Origin: JBGVSA01 sp049840475
GTDB lineage: Bacteria; Pseudomonadota; Gammaproteobacteria; Burkholderiales; Rhodocyclaceae
DNA: 64,000 nucleotides
Direction of reading: 5' to 3'
NCBI GenBank assembly: GCA_049840475.1
Contig: JASGKX010000001.1
Span: 1,550,001 to 1,614,000, forward strand
The notes under the pieces were generated by a model. It was given only the letters and a program-made list of their open reading frames with translations. It was not told the origin of the DNA and ran no database searches. Shown here in pieces: positions 55,572 through 64,000 of this stretch (position 1 is the stretch's first letter; the number at the start of each line of letters is the position of its first letter). The position numbers and the translations under genes are program-made.

Positions 55572-56457
55572 GGACGATGCTCCTGATTCCGGATTGAAAG
55601 GCGACGTCGCCGTTGACCGTGCGATGTGCGACGCCAGCGATGTCGAGGGCGTGCGCGTAGCGCTCGGTCAGTCGTGCCGGGCCTACGAGCGTGATGTGTT
55701 CGCCTGGCGCCATGGGGTAGATGTGGCGCAGGCTGCTGATCTCATTGCCGATGAGCAGGCCGGAGAGCCATTCGCTTACGGTGTCGCGCGCTAGACGACC
55801 CAATACGTGTGCGGCGCGCGCCTCGAACAGGGCCCGCAGAATCGAAGGGTTGTCGAAGCCCGCGAGCAAGCCTTCACGGAAGACTTCCGGCGCGCTCACC
55901 TGTTCGGGGAGCCCCATACCGATGAGCGAGTGGCGCATCAGGATGTGATGCATCTCCCCCGTCATGACGGTGCGGAAGTCCACCAGCGTGTCGCCATCCA
56001 CGCGTACCCACTTGCAGTGCGTGCCGGGCATGACGTATAGCGTTGTTGGGCAGGCGTTTCGTGCGCCGATCAATTGCGTTTCCTCCCCGCGCATGACGTT
56101 GGCGTTGTCGTCGCGATTCACGCTTACGCCGGGGACGATGCAGACGTGCGCGCCTGCGACTTCATCGACGCGGGTGAGGTGCTGCGAGACCCTGCCAAGA
56201 TCGGTTGGGCAGGAGAGATACGGCACCGACAGCCATCCTGCGTTGCTGCCGACCATGCCTGCCATGATCACGCGCGAGCGGCCGGCCGGATCGAGCCACG
56301 GACCGATCAGCCGGTCGAATGTCGCGCGCGCATCTTTGCCGGCTAAACGGGTAATGCCGGCTTCGCTCGACAGTGCGTCTATGCAATGTCCGTTCTGATA
56401 GCGCCAGGCCCGCAGATTGGTCGAGCCCCAGTTGACCGCGATGTAGTCGTCGTTCAT
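55558..56457 (-). CDS. dgoK: 2-dehydro-3-deoxygalactonokinase
   Basis: 299 residues. It phosphorylates 2-dehydro-3-deoxy-D-galactonate. It has AVNWGSTNLRAWRY (phosphate loop), GMVGSNAGWLSVPYLSCP, MPGTHCKWVRVDGDTLVDFR and TGEMHHILMRHSLIG. The start overlaps the dgoR stop as ATGA. Confidence 0.95.
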   Translation of the reverse strand: MNDDYIAVNWGSTNLRAWRYQNGHCIDALSSEAGITRLAGKDARATFDRLIGPWLDPAGRSRVIMAGMVGSNAGWLSVPYLSCPTDLGRVSQHLTRVDEVAGAHVCIVPGVSVNRDDNANVMRGEETQLIGARNACPTTLYVMPGTHCKWVRVDGDTLVDFRTVMTGEMHHILMRHSLIGMGLPEQVSAPEVFREGLLAGFDNPSILRALFEARAAHVLGRLARDTVSEWLSGLLIGNEISSLRHIYPMAPGEHITLVGPARLTERYAHALDIAGVAHRTVNGDVAFQSGIRSIVHGLA

Positions 56458-57152
56458 AGAAGTCCCTTCAGTCGTCTGGCAGCGCTGGCAACCAGCGTGT
56501 GGGCGGCCTTCTCGGCTGACGCCGGGTCTTGCCGCCGGATGGCGTCGAACAGCGTGCGGTGCTCTCGCAAGGTGCGCGGCATGTTGTCTTCGTCGCCCAT
56601 GTAGGTGCGGGTGAAGACAACGCGCTGGAGCGAACTGATGGCAACGCCAAGCTGCTTCAGAATGGGGTTGTGGACCGATTCGAGTACGGCCTCGTGGAAA
56701 CGGATGTCCGCCTCGTTGAACGGGTCGCGGTCCTGGTTGTGCTGCGTCATGTCGTTGAGCGCGGCCTCCATGTTGACCAGGTCGCGCGACGTAGCTCGTA
56801 TTGCGGCCCAGCGAGCAATCTGCGGTTCGATGAAATCGCGTACTTCGCTCAACGCCGCAAGCAGGCGCGGGTCTCCGTCATGGCACAACGCCCAGCCCAG
56901 GACGTCGCTGTCGAGGTAATTCCACTGGGCGCGGCCGCCGACATAGGCACCTTTGTGCCGGCGCACGATGATCAGGCGCTTGGCGAGCAGCGCCTGTTGG
57001 ACTTCTCTGATGACGTTGCGGGACGTATCGAATTCCGCACACAGGTCGGCCTCCGTCGGCAGCGCTGCACCAGGGAGGTACTTGCCGGCCACGATCTGCT
57101 GACCAAGCTGACAGATGATGTGATCGACCTTCCCTTGGTTTTGCTTATTCAC
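56454..57152 (-). CDS. dgoR: GntR-family regulator of galactonate catabolism (DgoR)
   Basis: 232 residues, FadR/FCD subfamily. The winged helix is at about 5-75 (KYLPGAALPTEADLCAEFDT, NVIREVQQALLAKRLIIVRR). The helical effector domain is at about 90-225, with FNEADIRFHEAVLESVHNPI and EHRTLFDAIRRQDPASAEKA. As the first gene of the operon, it likely represses it until galactonate is present. Confidence 0.92.
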   Translation of the reverse strand: MNKQNQGKVDHIICQLGQQIVAGKYLPGAALPTEADLCAEFDTSRNVIREVQQALLAKRLIIVRRHKGAYVGGRAQWNYLDSDVLGWALCHDGDPRLLAALSEVRDFIEPQIARWAAIRATSRDLVNMEAALNDMTQHNQDRDPFNEADIRFHEAVLESVHNPILKQLGVAISSLQRVVFTRTYMGDEDNMPRTLREHRTLFDAIRRQDPASAEKAAHTLVASAARRLKGLL

Positions 57153-57867
57153 GGGAGTTCCTTGGGTCCAATCTATGTATGCGGCACTCGTACGGCTTGT
57201 GCTGCGATGTTGCTAAAGGTGGCGACAGGCTGCGTGGCTTGTACTGCAATTATGCTCATTGATTGATCGTCAATCGGCGCGTCAAAAGGCATGTCATTGC
57301 GCTGACTGAGGGTGCGATGTGAAGAAGGGAGAAAATCCCGCAAAAGGCGTTTGCTATGCCTAGGGAATATTTGAGTTGTTGTGTAGATAGCGTTACGAAT
57401 CCGTCACGGAGACGGCTGAGTAGGGCGACTCAGGCGCGTCGCACGATGCAGTGCGGGTTGGGGCAGGTTGGGAGGACGTGGGGGCGCTCAAGGAGCTAGC
57501 GTTGATGTGCGGCAACAGCAAAGTCGCCATCGCTCCAGCGCGCGCATCAACAGGCAACGCCGCGACGAGCTAGCGACGCAGTCCAGAAGGTAGAGGTGCC
57601 AGACGCCGCCATTTCTGGAGGCGCCGCTCATTTGCGAATGGGTGTGTGTCGCCGTGCCGACGGCAGTCGGCGCGGAATGGGAAACGCCAGCGAGCGGAGG
57701 TGATAGATGAGGGCGCCTTGTTGCCCTCTCTGCGCATGCTCAGCGTTCTGCAGTGGAGTCGCGATCAGCGCTCGTGAGACGAGCCAAGTTTTCGTTCGGC
57801 GCGGATTTGGCGTGCGACGTATGTCCACCCAATGCCTGTCCGGTTGTCGAGACGCAACGCGAGGGTT
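57153..57867. other. 715-base region without a supported gene
   Basis: It includes the dgo promoter region and an inverted repeat at 57261-57275. Short open frames on both strands lack ribosome sites and protein-like composition. Nothing else was recognised. Confidence 0.55.
57261..57275. promoter_or_regulatory. Inverted repeat upstream of dgoR, candidate DgoR operator
   Basis: GATTGA-TCG-TCAATC is a perfect inverted repeat 109 bases before the dgoR start. On the minus strand it contains TTGACG, a possible -35 element, so a bound repressor could block it. Confidence 0.5.
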
Positions 57868-58839
57868 TCAGCTCATCCAATATCTGACGATATGGAAGAA
57901 CACCGGTGCGGCAAAGCACACGGAGTCGAATCGGTCGAGCATGCCGCCGCGCCCTTCGAGCGTGTTGCCCCAGTCCTTTACACCCCGGTCGCGCTTGATG
58001 GCCGCCATGACGAGTCCGCCGAGGCAGCCCATGACGGCCACGGCAAGCGCGGCGAGCGCGGCTTGCCACAGCGTAAATGGTGTCGCCCACCAAAGTGCGG
58101 CGCCCAATGCGGTGCTGGCCGCGACGCCGCCGGCCAGGCCTTCGACCGTTCGATACGAAGAGAGCCCGGGGGCGATCTTGTGGCGACCGAAGAGCTTGCC
58201 GCACAGGTATTGCATGAGGTCGCCCGATTGCACGATCAGCACCAGGAAGATCACCAGCAACAGGTTGCGTCCTTCATAGCCCGGAATGCGCAATACCAAC
58301 AGCGCGGGGAGCTGCGAGATGCAGTACACGCAGATCATCAAGCCCCATTGGGTCTGTGCTGCACGGTCGATGAAGCGGGCGGTGTCGTGCCCGAAGCACG
58401 CGAGGATCGGCAGGATCAGGAAGGCATACACCGGCACGAAGATCGTCGCCGCGCTCCACCATTCATGCCATACGAATACGTATTGCAGCGGCAGGACGAC
58501 GAAGAAACTCGCCACCAGCGGCCAATGGTCGCCGCGTTGCGTCGGCGCCAGCGTGATGAACTCGCGCAGCGTGTAGAACGACAGCAAGCCGAACAGGATC
58601 ACGACGCCAGTGTGTCCGCCAAGGAAGGCAACACCGGTGACGATGGCGATGATCCACCACGTGCGTGCGCGCGCGTTGAGGTTGCGGACCAGCCGATGGT
58701 CGGTACCAAGACGGCGACCCAGCACGGGGCCAAGAATGCTGGCAAGCAGCAGTACGACACCGATACCGGCAAACAGCAACAGCGTGATGTGACGCGTGGC
58801 GATGGCGTCGCCACCGAAAATCGAAAACGGCAGGGTCAT
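57868..58839 (-). CDS. CdsA-family phosphatidate cytidylyltransferase-like protein (YnbB-like)
   Basis: 323 residues with about eight helices. The family signature near the C terminus reads KRDRGVKDWGNTLEGRGG then MLDRFDS. The usual His of the HGG motif is Arg here, and both Asp of the D-R-x-D end are kept. It would make CDP-diacylglycerol from phosphatidate and CTP, but the deviant signature means a related substrate is possible. It starts within the stop of the acyltransferase gene upstream. This pairing resembles the E. coli ynb genes rather than the housekeeping cdsA locus. Confidence 0.82.
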   Translation of the reverse strand: MTLPFSIFGGDAIATRHITLLLFAGIGVVLLLASILGPVLGRRLGTDHRLVRNLNARARTWWIIAIVTGVAFLGGHTGVVILFGLLSFYTLREFITLAPTQRGDHWPLVASFFVVLPLQYVFVWHEWWSAATIFVPVYAFLILPILACFGHDTARFIDRAAQTQWGLMICVYCISQLPALLVLRIPGYEGRNLLLVIFLVLIVQSGDLMQYLCGKLFGRHKIAPGLSSYRTVEGLAGGVAASTALGAALWWATPFTLWQAALAALAVAVMGCLGGLVMAAIKRDRGVKDWGNTLEGRGGMLDRFDSVCFAAPVFFHIVRYWMS

Positions 58840-59456
58840 GCTGGCGCCAGGGCGAGGTCGATGATCGATTGCCGCGCGCGAGACAGAAAGTCGCCTTTGT
58901 CTTCACCCGAGACGAGGCCGACGGCCGCGCCGAAGGTGATCGTGCAGATCAGGGGCAACGGAATCAGTTCGCCCTTGGGCATTACGCGGTTGAGGTTTTC
59001 GATGCGGGCCGGCACCAGCTCGATCTGTGGGCACTGCTGGGCCAGGTGATAGAGGCCGCTCTTGAACGGCAGCATTTCGGGTTCGGCGTTGCGCGTGCCT
59101 TCGGGGAAGAAGATGAGCGAGTCTCCTTGTCCGAGTGCAGCGACCACCGGAGCGAGCGGGTCGCAACCTTCCTCGCGCCCGCGGCGTTCGATGAGTACAC
59201 CGCGGAAAACCTTGTGAATGAGGTAGCGCCGAACCGCCGATGCGTTCCAGTAGTCAGCGCCTGCCACTGGCCGCGTGCGCCAGCGCAGGTGCGCCGGCAG
59301 CATCGCCCACAGCAGCAGAAAGTCGAGGTGGCTGGAGTGGTTGGCGAAATAGATGCGTTGGCCTGAGCACGGCGTGCGTTCGTTCCAGCGCGCCTGCGCC
59401 CCGGTCACGACACGAGCAATAAAGATCAACAGGTAAGCGACAGCGCGTGAGATCAA
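58836..59456 (-). CDS. 1-acyl-sn-glycerol-3-phosphate acyltransferase-like protein (PlsC family)
   Basis: 206 residues. An N-terminal membrane helix is followed by the acyltransferase blocks: NHSSHLDFLLLW (catalytic H-x4-D), GVLIERRG, and FPEGTRN for glycerophosphate binding. Four-base overlap with the CdsA-like gene downstream, so the two probably act in one lipid pathway, making phosphatidate and then the CDP form. Confidence 0.87.
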   Translation of the reverse strand: MISRAVAYLLIFIARVVTGAQARWNERTPCSGQRIYFANHSSHLDFLLLWAMLPAHLRWRTRPVAGADYWNASAVRRYLIHKVFRGVLIERRGREEGCDPLAPVVAALGQGDSLIFFPEGTRNAEPEMLPFKSGLYHLAQQCPQIELVPARIENLNRVMPKGELIPLPLICTITFGAAVGLVSGEDKGDFLSRARQSIIDLALAPA

Positions 59457-59623
59457 GGGAGTCAGGCTTTTGGAAGTCTAGCGTCGGCGTTTGGTGGCCG
59501 CCGCAAAGATGCGATGTTCCACGACGGGCCTGAATGGCGCTTGATGCGCATCAGGGCCAGCGTCCGGACCCGAAGCGCTGCACGCTTGTTTGCAAAGCAG
59601 CAATCGAGTCCGGTGGCGTGTGA

Positions 59624-60391
59624 TCAGAGCATGTGATCGAGAAACGCGCGCGTGCGCGGGTGCTGTGGGTTGGAGAACATGTCGGCGGGCGTGCCGCTTT
59701 CGACGATCTCGCCGCCATCCATGAAGATGGTGCGTGTCGATACGTCGCGCGCAAAGGCCATTTCGTGCGTCACGACCAGCATGGTCATGTGTTCATCGGC
59801 CAGCTCGCGCATGGTGCGCAGCACTTCGCCGGTCAGCTCCGGATCGAGCGCCGAGGTGGGCTCGTCGAACAGCATGATGTCCGGCTCCATTGCCAGCGCA
59901 CGAGCGATCGCGACGCGTTGCTTCTGGCCGCCCGACAGGCGCGACGGGTAGTTGTCGCGCTTCTCCAACAGGCCAACCTTGCGCAGGAGCTCTTCAGCCT
60001 TGGGCACGACGGCATCGCGTGCCATGCCCTTCACGGTGATGGGCGCTTCGATGATGTTCTGCAGCACCGTGAGGTGCGGGAATAGATTGAACTGCTGGAA
60101 CACCATGCCCATCTTGCGGCAGATGCGGCGCACTTCTTCCTCGCCTGCGTAGTGCGTGCCTTTGGCATCGGTCAACACGAGCGTTTCGCCTTCGATTTCG
60201 ATGTGGCCCCGGTCGATGGTTTCGAGGTGATTCAGGCAGCGCAGGAAGGTGCTCTTGCCCGAGCCCGAGCGGCCGATGATGGCGATCACGTCGCCCTTGC
60301 CGACTTCGAGCGAGACGCCCTTGAGCACTTCGGTGTGACCGAAGCGCTTGTGGATGTCGCGGGCGCTGATCATGGCGGCGTTATTCGTCAT
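59624..60391 (-). CDS. Polar amino-acid ABC transporter ATP-binding protein (GlnQ/HisP type)
   Basis: 255 residues. It has Walker A GRSGSGKSTFLRCLNHLE, Q-loop GMVFQQFNLFPHLTVLQNII, signature LSGGQKQRVAIARALA, Walker B IMLFDEPTSALDPEL and switch His in VVTHEMAFARDVSTR. Start codons at 60400 and 60391 are both possible; both overlap the end of the permease gene. Confidence 0.93.
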   Translation of the reverse strand: MTNNAAMISARDIHKRFGHTEVLKGVSLEVGKGDVIAIIGRSGSGKSTFLRCLNHLETIDRGHIEIEGETLVLTDAKGTHYAGEEEVRRICRKMGMVFQQFNLFPHLTVLQNIIEAPITVKGMARDAVVPKAEELLRKVGLLEKRDNYPSRLSGGQKQRVAIARALAMEPDIMLFDEPTSALDPELTGEVLRTMRELADEHMTMLVVTHEMAFARDVSTRTIFMDGGEIVESGTPADMFSNPQHPRTRAFLDHML

Positions 60392-61034
60392 GGACGGCAT
60401 ATTTCTTTTCCAGGCGCTGGAAGCCGATAGTCAATACCAATGTCATGGCGAGGTAGAAGACGGCGGCGACGAGGAACGGGCTGGTAGTGAAGTCGCGTTG
60501 CACGATGCCGCGCGCGGCGCGCAGCAGGTCGTTCATGGCCAGCACGTAGATGAGCGAGGTGTCCTTCACCAGGGTGATGGTCTCGTTGCTGAACGGCGGC
60601 AGGATGCGCCGCGTCATCTGCGGCAGGATGATCCGGCGCATGGTCTGTCCGTACGACAGGCCGAGCACCTTGGCCGCTTCGTACTGGCCCCGGTCGATGG
60701 ACTGGATGCCGGCGCGGAAAATCTCCGCGAAGTACGCCGCGTAGTTGAGCGAGAAGGCGACGATGGCCGCCGGGAAGTCCGGCAGGCGAATGCCGATGAT
60801 CGGCACAAAGGGCAGGGCGAAGTAGATGAACAGCATCTGCAACATGAGCGGCGTGCCGCGCATGAGCCAGATGTAGCCATTGACCAGCGTGCTGGCGGTG
60901 CGCGAGCGCGAAATGCGGATCAGCGCCAGTGCCAGGCCCAGCGGCACCGAGAGTGCCAGCGTGACGACGAACATCTTGAGCGTCACGCCAGCGCCTTCGG
61001 TCAGCGGGCCGAGGATCGAAATCAGGTAATCCAT
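60381..61034 (-). CDS. Polar amino-acid ABC transporter permease (HisM/GlnP type)
   Basis: 217-residue permease with about five helices. It has LTEGAGVTLKMFVVTLALSV, RGTPLMLQMLFIYFALPF, and the EAA loop in EAAKVLGLSYGQTMRRIILP. The start at 61034 (MDYLISILGP) is used rather than the longer open frame to 61064. A single permease gene implies a homodimer. Confidence 0.92.
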   Translation of the reverse strand: MDYLISILGPLTEGAGVTLKMFVVTLALSVPLGLALALIRISRSRTASTLVNGYIWLMRGTPLMLQMLFIYFALPFVPIIGIRLPDFPAAIVAFSLNYAAYFAEIFRAGIQSIDRGQYEAAKVLGLSYGQTMRRIILPQMTRRILPPFSNETITLVKDTSLIYVLAMNDLLRAARGIVQRDFTTSPFLVAAVFYLAMTLVLTIGFQRLEKKYAVHDE

Positions 61035-61054
61035 GTTGCCGCCCTCAGCGGCGA

Positions 61055-61075
61055 CGCGGCCCACAAGGGGCCGCG
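61055..61075. terminator. Hairpin between the binding-protein and permease genes
   Basis: An 8-bp perfect stem CGCGGCCC / GGGCCGCG with a 5-base loop, with no T-run. Such intercistronic hairpins often raise expression of the binding protein relative to the membrane genes. Confidence 0.45.
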
Positions 61076-61121
61076 CGAGCAGGGTTGTCGGGGTGTGCCG
61101 CCGGGGCGGACGTACTGCTTG

Positions 61122-61931
61122 TTATTTGACGACGTCCTTGCCGAACCAGGTCGTCGAGATCTTGGCGGCGCTGCCGTCCTGCTTCATCTTGTCCATCGCT
61201 TCGTCCAGCTTGGCGAGCAGGGCGGTGTCTTCCTTGCGCACGCCCACGCCGTATTCTTCGGTGCCGAAGTTGTCGTCCAGTACGGTGTAGTCGCCGGGCT
61301 TCTTGGCGGTGTAGTAGCGGCCGACGACTTCGTCCACCACGATGGCGTCCAGGCGCCCAGCGGTCAGGTCGAGAAGCGCCGTGATGTTGTCGCCGAACTT
61401 TTTGAATTCCTTAAGCGACTTGAGCGTGGCGTCGTTCTTTTCGACGGCTTCGACCGCGCTGCTGCCTTCCTGCACGCCGACGACCTTGCCGGCCAGGTCG
61501 GCCTTGGTCTTGATGGGTGAGCCGGCGCGAACGACGATGATCTGGTGGTTTTCCAGGTACGGCTTGGAGAAGCCGATGTTCTGCTTGCGTTGTTCGGTGA
61601 TCGTCAGGCCATTCCACAGCACGTCAACACGCTTGCCGTTGAGTTCGGCTTCCTTGGCGTTCCAGTCGATGGGCTTGAACTCGACTTCCATGCCGAGGTG
61701 CTTGGCGGCCTCTTTGGCCAGGTCGATGTCAAAACCGACCAGTTCGTTCTTTTCGTCGCGGAAGCCCATGGGCGGGAAGTTGTCGTCCAGACCAACGACG
61801 ATCTTGGTCGGCAGCGCCGACGCGGCGGGCGCATCGGTCGTCGGGGTGGGCGTTGCTTCTTTCTTGCCACAGGCGGCAAGAACGGCGACGGCGACGAGCG
61901 CCAGCATCCAGGCGGACAGAGGTTTCTTCAT
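61122..61931 (-). CDS. Polar amino-acid ABC transporter substrate-binding lipoprotein
   Basis: 269 residues. Lipoprotein signal VAVAVLAACGKK. Bilobed family-3 binding protein: IVVGLDDNFPPMGFRDEKNE, LVGFDIDLAKEAAKHLGMEV, VLWNGLTITEQRKQNIGFSK and DLAGKVVGVQEGSSAVEAVE. The ATG at 61931 fits the signal peptide; the upstream extension to 62033 does not. The ligand is probably a polar amino acid, exact identity unknown. Confidence 0.92.
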   Translation of the reverse strand: MKKPLSAWMLALVAVAVLAACGKKEATPTPTTDAPAASALPTKIVVGLDDNFPPMGFRDEKNELVGFDIDLAKEAAKHLGMEVEFKPIDWNAKEAELNGKRVDVLWNGLTITEQRKQNIGFSKPYLENHQIIVVRAGSPIKTKADLAGKVVGVQEGSSAVEAVEKNDATLKSLKEFKKFGDNITALLDLTAGRLDAIVVDEVVGRYYTAKKPGDYTVLDDNFGTEEYGVGVRKEDTALLAKLDEAMDKMKQDGSAAKISTTWFGKDVVK

Positions 61932-62134
61932 GACGGTTTTTCCTGAGCAAACGAGGTCGTGGAGTCCGACGCACACTGCGCCGGCGTTTCTGGGCCAAAA
62001 CTCTCGAAGCCTAGCCGATTGCGGTGGCCGCAATCTGGACTACATCAGCTTTCTAGTGGGTATTGCGAAATTTCCTAAGGGTGCCGGCCGGTGTTGAGGC
62101 CGGTTGCGGCGCGTGATTGTCCCACAGGCGGGTG

Positions 62135-62156
62135 CGGACCGGTGAATCCCGGTCCG
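62135..62156 (-). terminator. Hairpin downstream of the dynamin-like gene
   Basis: An 8-bp stem CGGACCGG / CCGGTCCG with a 6-base loop, located 24 bases after the stop. No T-run on the minus strand; a weak terminator candidate. Confidence 0.35.
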
Positions 62157-62179
62157 GGTTCGGCAGGGCAGAGGGGCGG

Positions 62180-64000
62180 TCAGGCGGCCAGGGTGGCCGC
62201 TGCCGGAGTCGGCTCGGCGGGTGCGAGCGCGCGTTCGATGGCGGCCTGCATGCCGCGTAGTTCTTCGAGCTGACGCAACAGCACGGTTTCGTGCTGGTTG
62301 AGTTCGTCGATGCGCTCTTCCAGCGTGCCGGTGGCCTCATAGACGCGCTTGACGCTTTCCAGGCGACGCTTGAGCTGCAACTGATACTCGCGCACTTGCG
62401 TCTCCAGCGGCGCCATGACGGCGCGCAGCCATTGTTCGACGTCGCGGTTGGCGATCTCGAACGTGCGGCGCGCCTCTGTGGCAATGGTCTCGAAGAATCG
62501 TTGCGTGACCGTGCCCTTCCACTGCGTGATCATGGTGCCCACACTGTTGAGCTGGTCGTTGAAGGCTGTTTCGAGCTTAGTGATCTCGCGCTGGTAGCGG
62601 AAGGTAGAAAAGCTCGTCGGCGGCGCCAGCTTCAACCCGTGCTCGACCGACAGGCGTTTGTACATGGCGTCGAGCATGGTGGTGATTTCGGTGACTTCCT
62701 GCGAAGACTTCAGCAGATTGCCGCGCAGCGTGTCGAAGAATTCGACCATGGCGCCGCGCAGGTCGCGCGAAAAGTTGGCGTCGAGCATGGCTTCGCGCGT
62801 ACGGCGGGTTTCCACACGCACGGCGTCCAAGCCGATATGTGCCAGCAGCTTGTTCGACAAATTGGTAAAGACGCTGCGCACGGCGTGGTACTTCTGCAGG
62901 CCCTGTTCAAATTCTTCTTTTTCCGTGCGGACCTTGCGCATCATGTATTCGATGACGCTTTGATTCTTGCCGCGCAGGTCGGACATTTCGCGCAGTTGCT
63001 CGCGCAGGCCCGACAGGCGTGCTTCGAGCAGTTCCACCACGCGGCCGACGATCTCGCTGGCTTCGCTCAGTGCGGATTCGGTAAGTATCTGCTGGCGGGC
63101 GGGCAGCAATTCGTGGCTGAGCGCACGTTCCAGGCTTTCGATACGCGAACGGTCAAGCAGCGGCTGGTCGTGATTGACCTTGGCCAGCAGCGCTTTTTGC
63201 GCCGAAACCGGAAAGACCTGCCGCGATTCGATGCCGAGCGTTTCGGCCACCGAACTCACTTGCCGGCTGATTTCGCTTTCGATAGTGGTGTCGGAGCGAA
63301 GGCCGTCCCAGAGGCCATCGATCTTGTTGAGCACTACCATGCGGCCGCGCTTCTGCGTGCGGCCGGTGTTGACCTGATTGTTCCAGACCGCCAGATCGCT
63401 CTGCGTGACGCCGGTATCAGCGGCCAGCACGAACAGCAGTGCATGGGCGCTCGGCAGCAGCGACAGCGTCAGTTCGGGCTCAGAACCGATGGCGTTGAGC
63501 CCCGGCGTGTCGACGATCACCAGCCCTTGTTCGAGCAGCGGGTGCGGGAACTGGATGATGGCGTGGCGCCAGCGGGCAACCTCTACCTGCCCATCGGCGT
63601 CCGGGCGGGCGCCGGCCATGCCGGTTTCGTCCACCACGAAGCCCAGGCGTTCAGCTTCGGCGCGCGGCACGCGCAGGGTTTCGCTCACGCGGCGGAGCGC
63701 GCGTTCGACGCTGCCAGCATCGCGCACGTCAAAAGGTTCGAACACCCATTCGGCCGGCGCGCGGCGCAGGTCGTTCATGCTTTCGCGGCGCGCGCGCGTG
63801 TCGATGGGTAGCAGGCGCACGCCAGGCGTCTGGCCGTTTTCCCATTGCAGCTCGGTCGGGCACATGGTTGTGCGGCCGGCCGACGAGGGCAGAACGCGCT
63901 TGCCATATTCGGCAAAGAAGATGGCGTTGATCAGCTCGGATTTGCCGCGCGAGAACTCGGCGACGAAGGCCACGACGAGCTTGTCTTCGCGCAAGCGTTC
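62180..64000 (-). CDS. Dynamin-family GTPase (5' end beyond the right edge)
   Basis: At least 606 residues; the frame stays open to base 64000. The G1 loop is AEFSRGKSELINAI, G3 is VIVDTPGLNA and G4 is VVLNKIDGLWDG. Long helical/coiled-coil stretches follow (SGLREQLREMSDLRGKNQSV, VREYQLQLKRRLESVKRVYE). Bacterial dynamin-like proteins remodel or protect membranes; the exact role here is unknown. The chain ends in a helix followed by an Ala/Pro tail. Confidence 0.9.
   Translation of the reverse strand, partial: ERLREDKLVVAFVAEFSRGKSELINAIFFAEYGKRVLPSSAGRTTMCPTELQWENGQTPGVRLLPIDTRARRESMNDLRRAPAEWVFEPFDVRDAGSVERALRRVSETLRVPRAEAERLGFVVDETGMAGARPDADGQVEVARWRHAIIQFPHPLLEQGLVIVDTPGLNAIGSEPELTLSLLPSAHALLFVLAADTGVTQSDLAVWNNQVNTGRTQKRGRMVVLNKIDGLWDGLRSDTTIESEISRQVSSVAETLGIESRQVFPVSAQKALLAKVNHDQPLLDRSRIESLERALSHELLPARQQILTESALSEASEIVGRVVELLEARLSGLREQLREMSDLRGKNQSVIEYMMRKVRTEKEEFEQGLQKYHAVRSVFTNLSNKLLAHIGLDAVRVETRRTREAMLDANFSRDLRGAMVEFFDTLRGNLLKSSQEVTEITTMLDAMYKRLSVEHGLKLAPPTSFSTFRYQREITKLETAFNDQLNSVGTMITQWKGTVTQRFFETIATEARRTFEIANRDVEQWLRAVMAPLETQVREYQLQLKRRLESVKRVYEATGTLEERIDELNQHETVLLRQLEELRGMQAAIERALAPAEPTPAAATLAA

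Noticed and set aside
57832..59049. 405-codon open frame on the plus strand
   Set aside because: It is antisense to the CdsA-like and PlsC-like genes, has the His/Gln/Arg-rich composition of GC-rich shadow frames, and matches no family.
62291..63811. 506-codon open frame on the plus strand
   Set aside because: Antisense shadow of the dynamin-like GTPase, whose G motifs are clear on the minus strand.

Overview
The window reads as a chromosomal segment of a Ralstonia-like betaproteobacterium (Burkholderiaceae). This is inferred from the high GC content, the cutA-dsbD and hemA-prfA-prmC blocks, the TctDE-type two-component pair, the OmpR- and MCP-rich content, and the secreted pectinases. No integrase, insertion sequence, phage gene or CRISPR array was seen. 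About 50 genes are supported, in compact operons with many 4-base ATGA stop/start overlaps.

Layout. 1-5076 (minus): a 2Fe-2S thioredoxin-like ferredoxin, an alpha/beta hydrolase, a GST, a NodI/NodJ-like ABC exporter, cutA and the 5' part of dsbD. 5271-9569 (plus): a TctD/TctE-like response regulator and sensor kinase, an MHS-family transporter, and tRNA-Phe with its promoter and terminator. 9957-11322: a DmeR/DmeF nickel/cobalt repressor and efflux pair with a probable operator. 11678-21826: a pectin region with a secreted pectate lyase and a pectinesterase, both lipoproteins with long polyserine linkers. Between them lie a GAF-GGDEF protein, a cupin, a small membrane protein, two chemoreceptors (dCache type and Aer/PAS type) and a lipoprotein remnant.

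22099-32507: a catabolic locus with divergent transcription. The minus arm encodes a branched-chain-type ABC importer (binding protein, LivH, and a LivM-LivG-LivF triple fusion), an HpxZ/AtzH-like protein and an HpxW-like gamma-glutamyltransferase-fold amidohydrolase. The plus arm encodes a SnoaL-like protein, a PuuE-like polysaccharide deacetylase, an amidase and an FCD-type GntR regulator. The shared intergenic region holds two near-consensus sigma-54 promoters facing apart and a perfect palindrome. The palindrome recurs upstream of the GntR gene. The set looks like a nitrogen-regulated uptake and hydrolysis system for a ureide, oxamate or amide compound, and it is the best candidate here for an undescribed pathway.

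32601-34332: a PIG-V-like mannosyltransferase and a partner protein. 34334-42557 (minus): a haem-uptake operon (TonB receptor, HmuY-like lipoprotein, HmuS, T, U, V and a ChaN-like lipoprotein) with a Fur-box-like sequence at its head. 43053-46267: hemA, prfA, prmC. 46451-50562: a membrane-anchored trypsin-like protease, then a MoxR / DUF58 / VWA set. 50666-52252: a TPR-glycosyltransferase-like protein broken by a stop. 52421-57152 (minus): a full D-galactonate operon dgoR-K-A-D-T. 57868-59456: a CdsA-like and PlsC-like lipid pair. 59624-61931: a polar amino-acid ABC importer. 62180-64000: a dynamin-like GTPase cut by the right edge.

A cross-cutting observation: six reading-frame breaks in five otherwise normal genes (two in livK, one each in the pectinesterase, hmuV, hmuY and VWA genes) sit in the heptamer GTCGAAC. 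A seventh, in moxR, sits in GTGGAAC. Each is repaired by removing one G to give GTCAAC or GTGAAC. An eighth lesion, an in-frame stop in the TPR gene, lies in GTCAAC. This points to one systematic cause, most likely a sequence-specific sequencing or consensus artefact. The listed pseudogenes are therefore probably intact in the cell.
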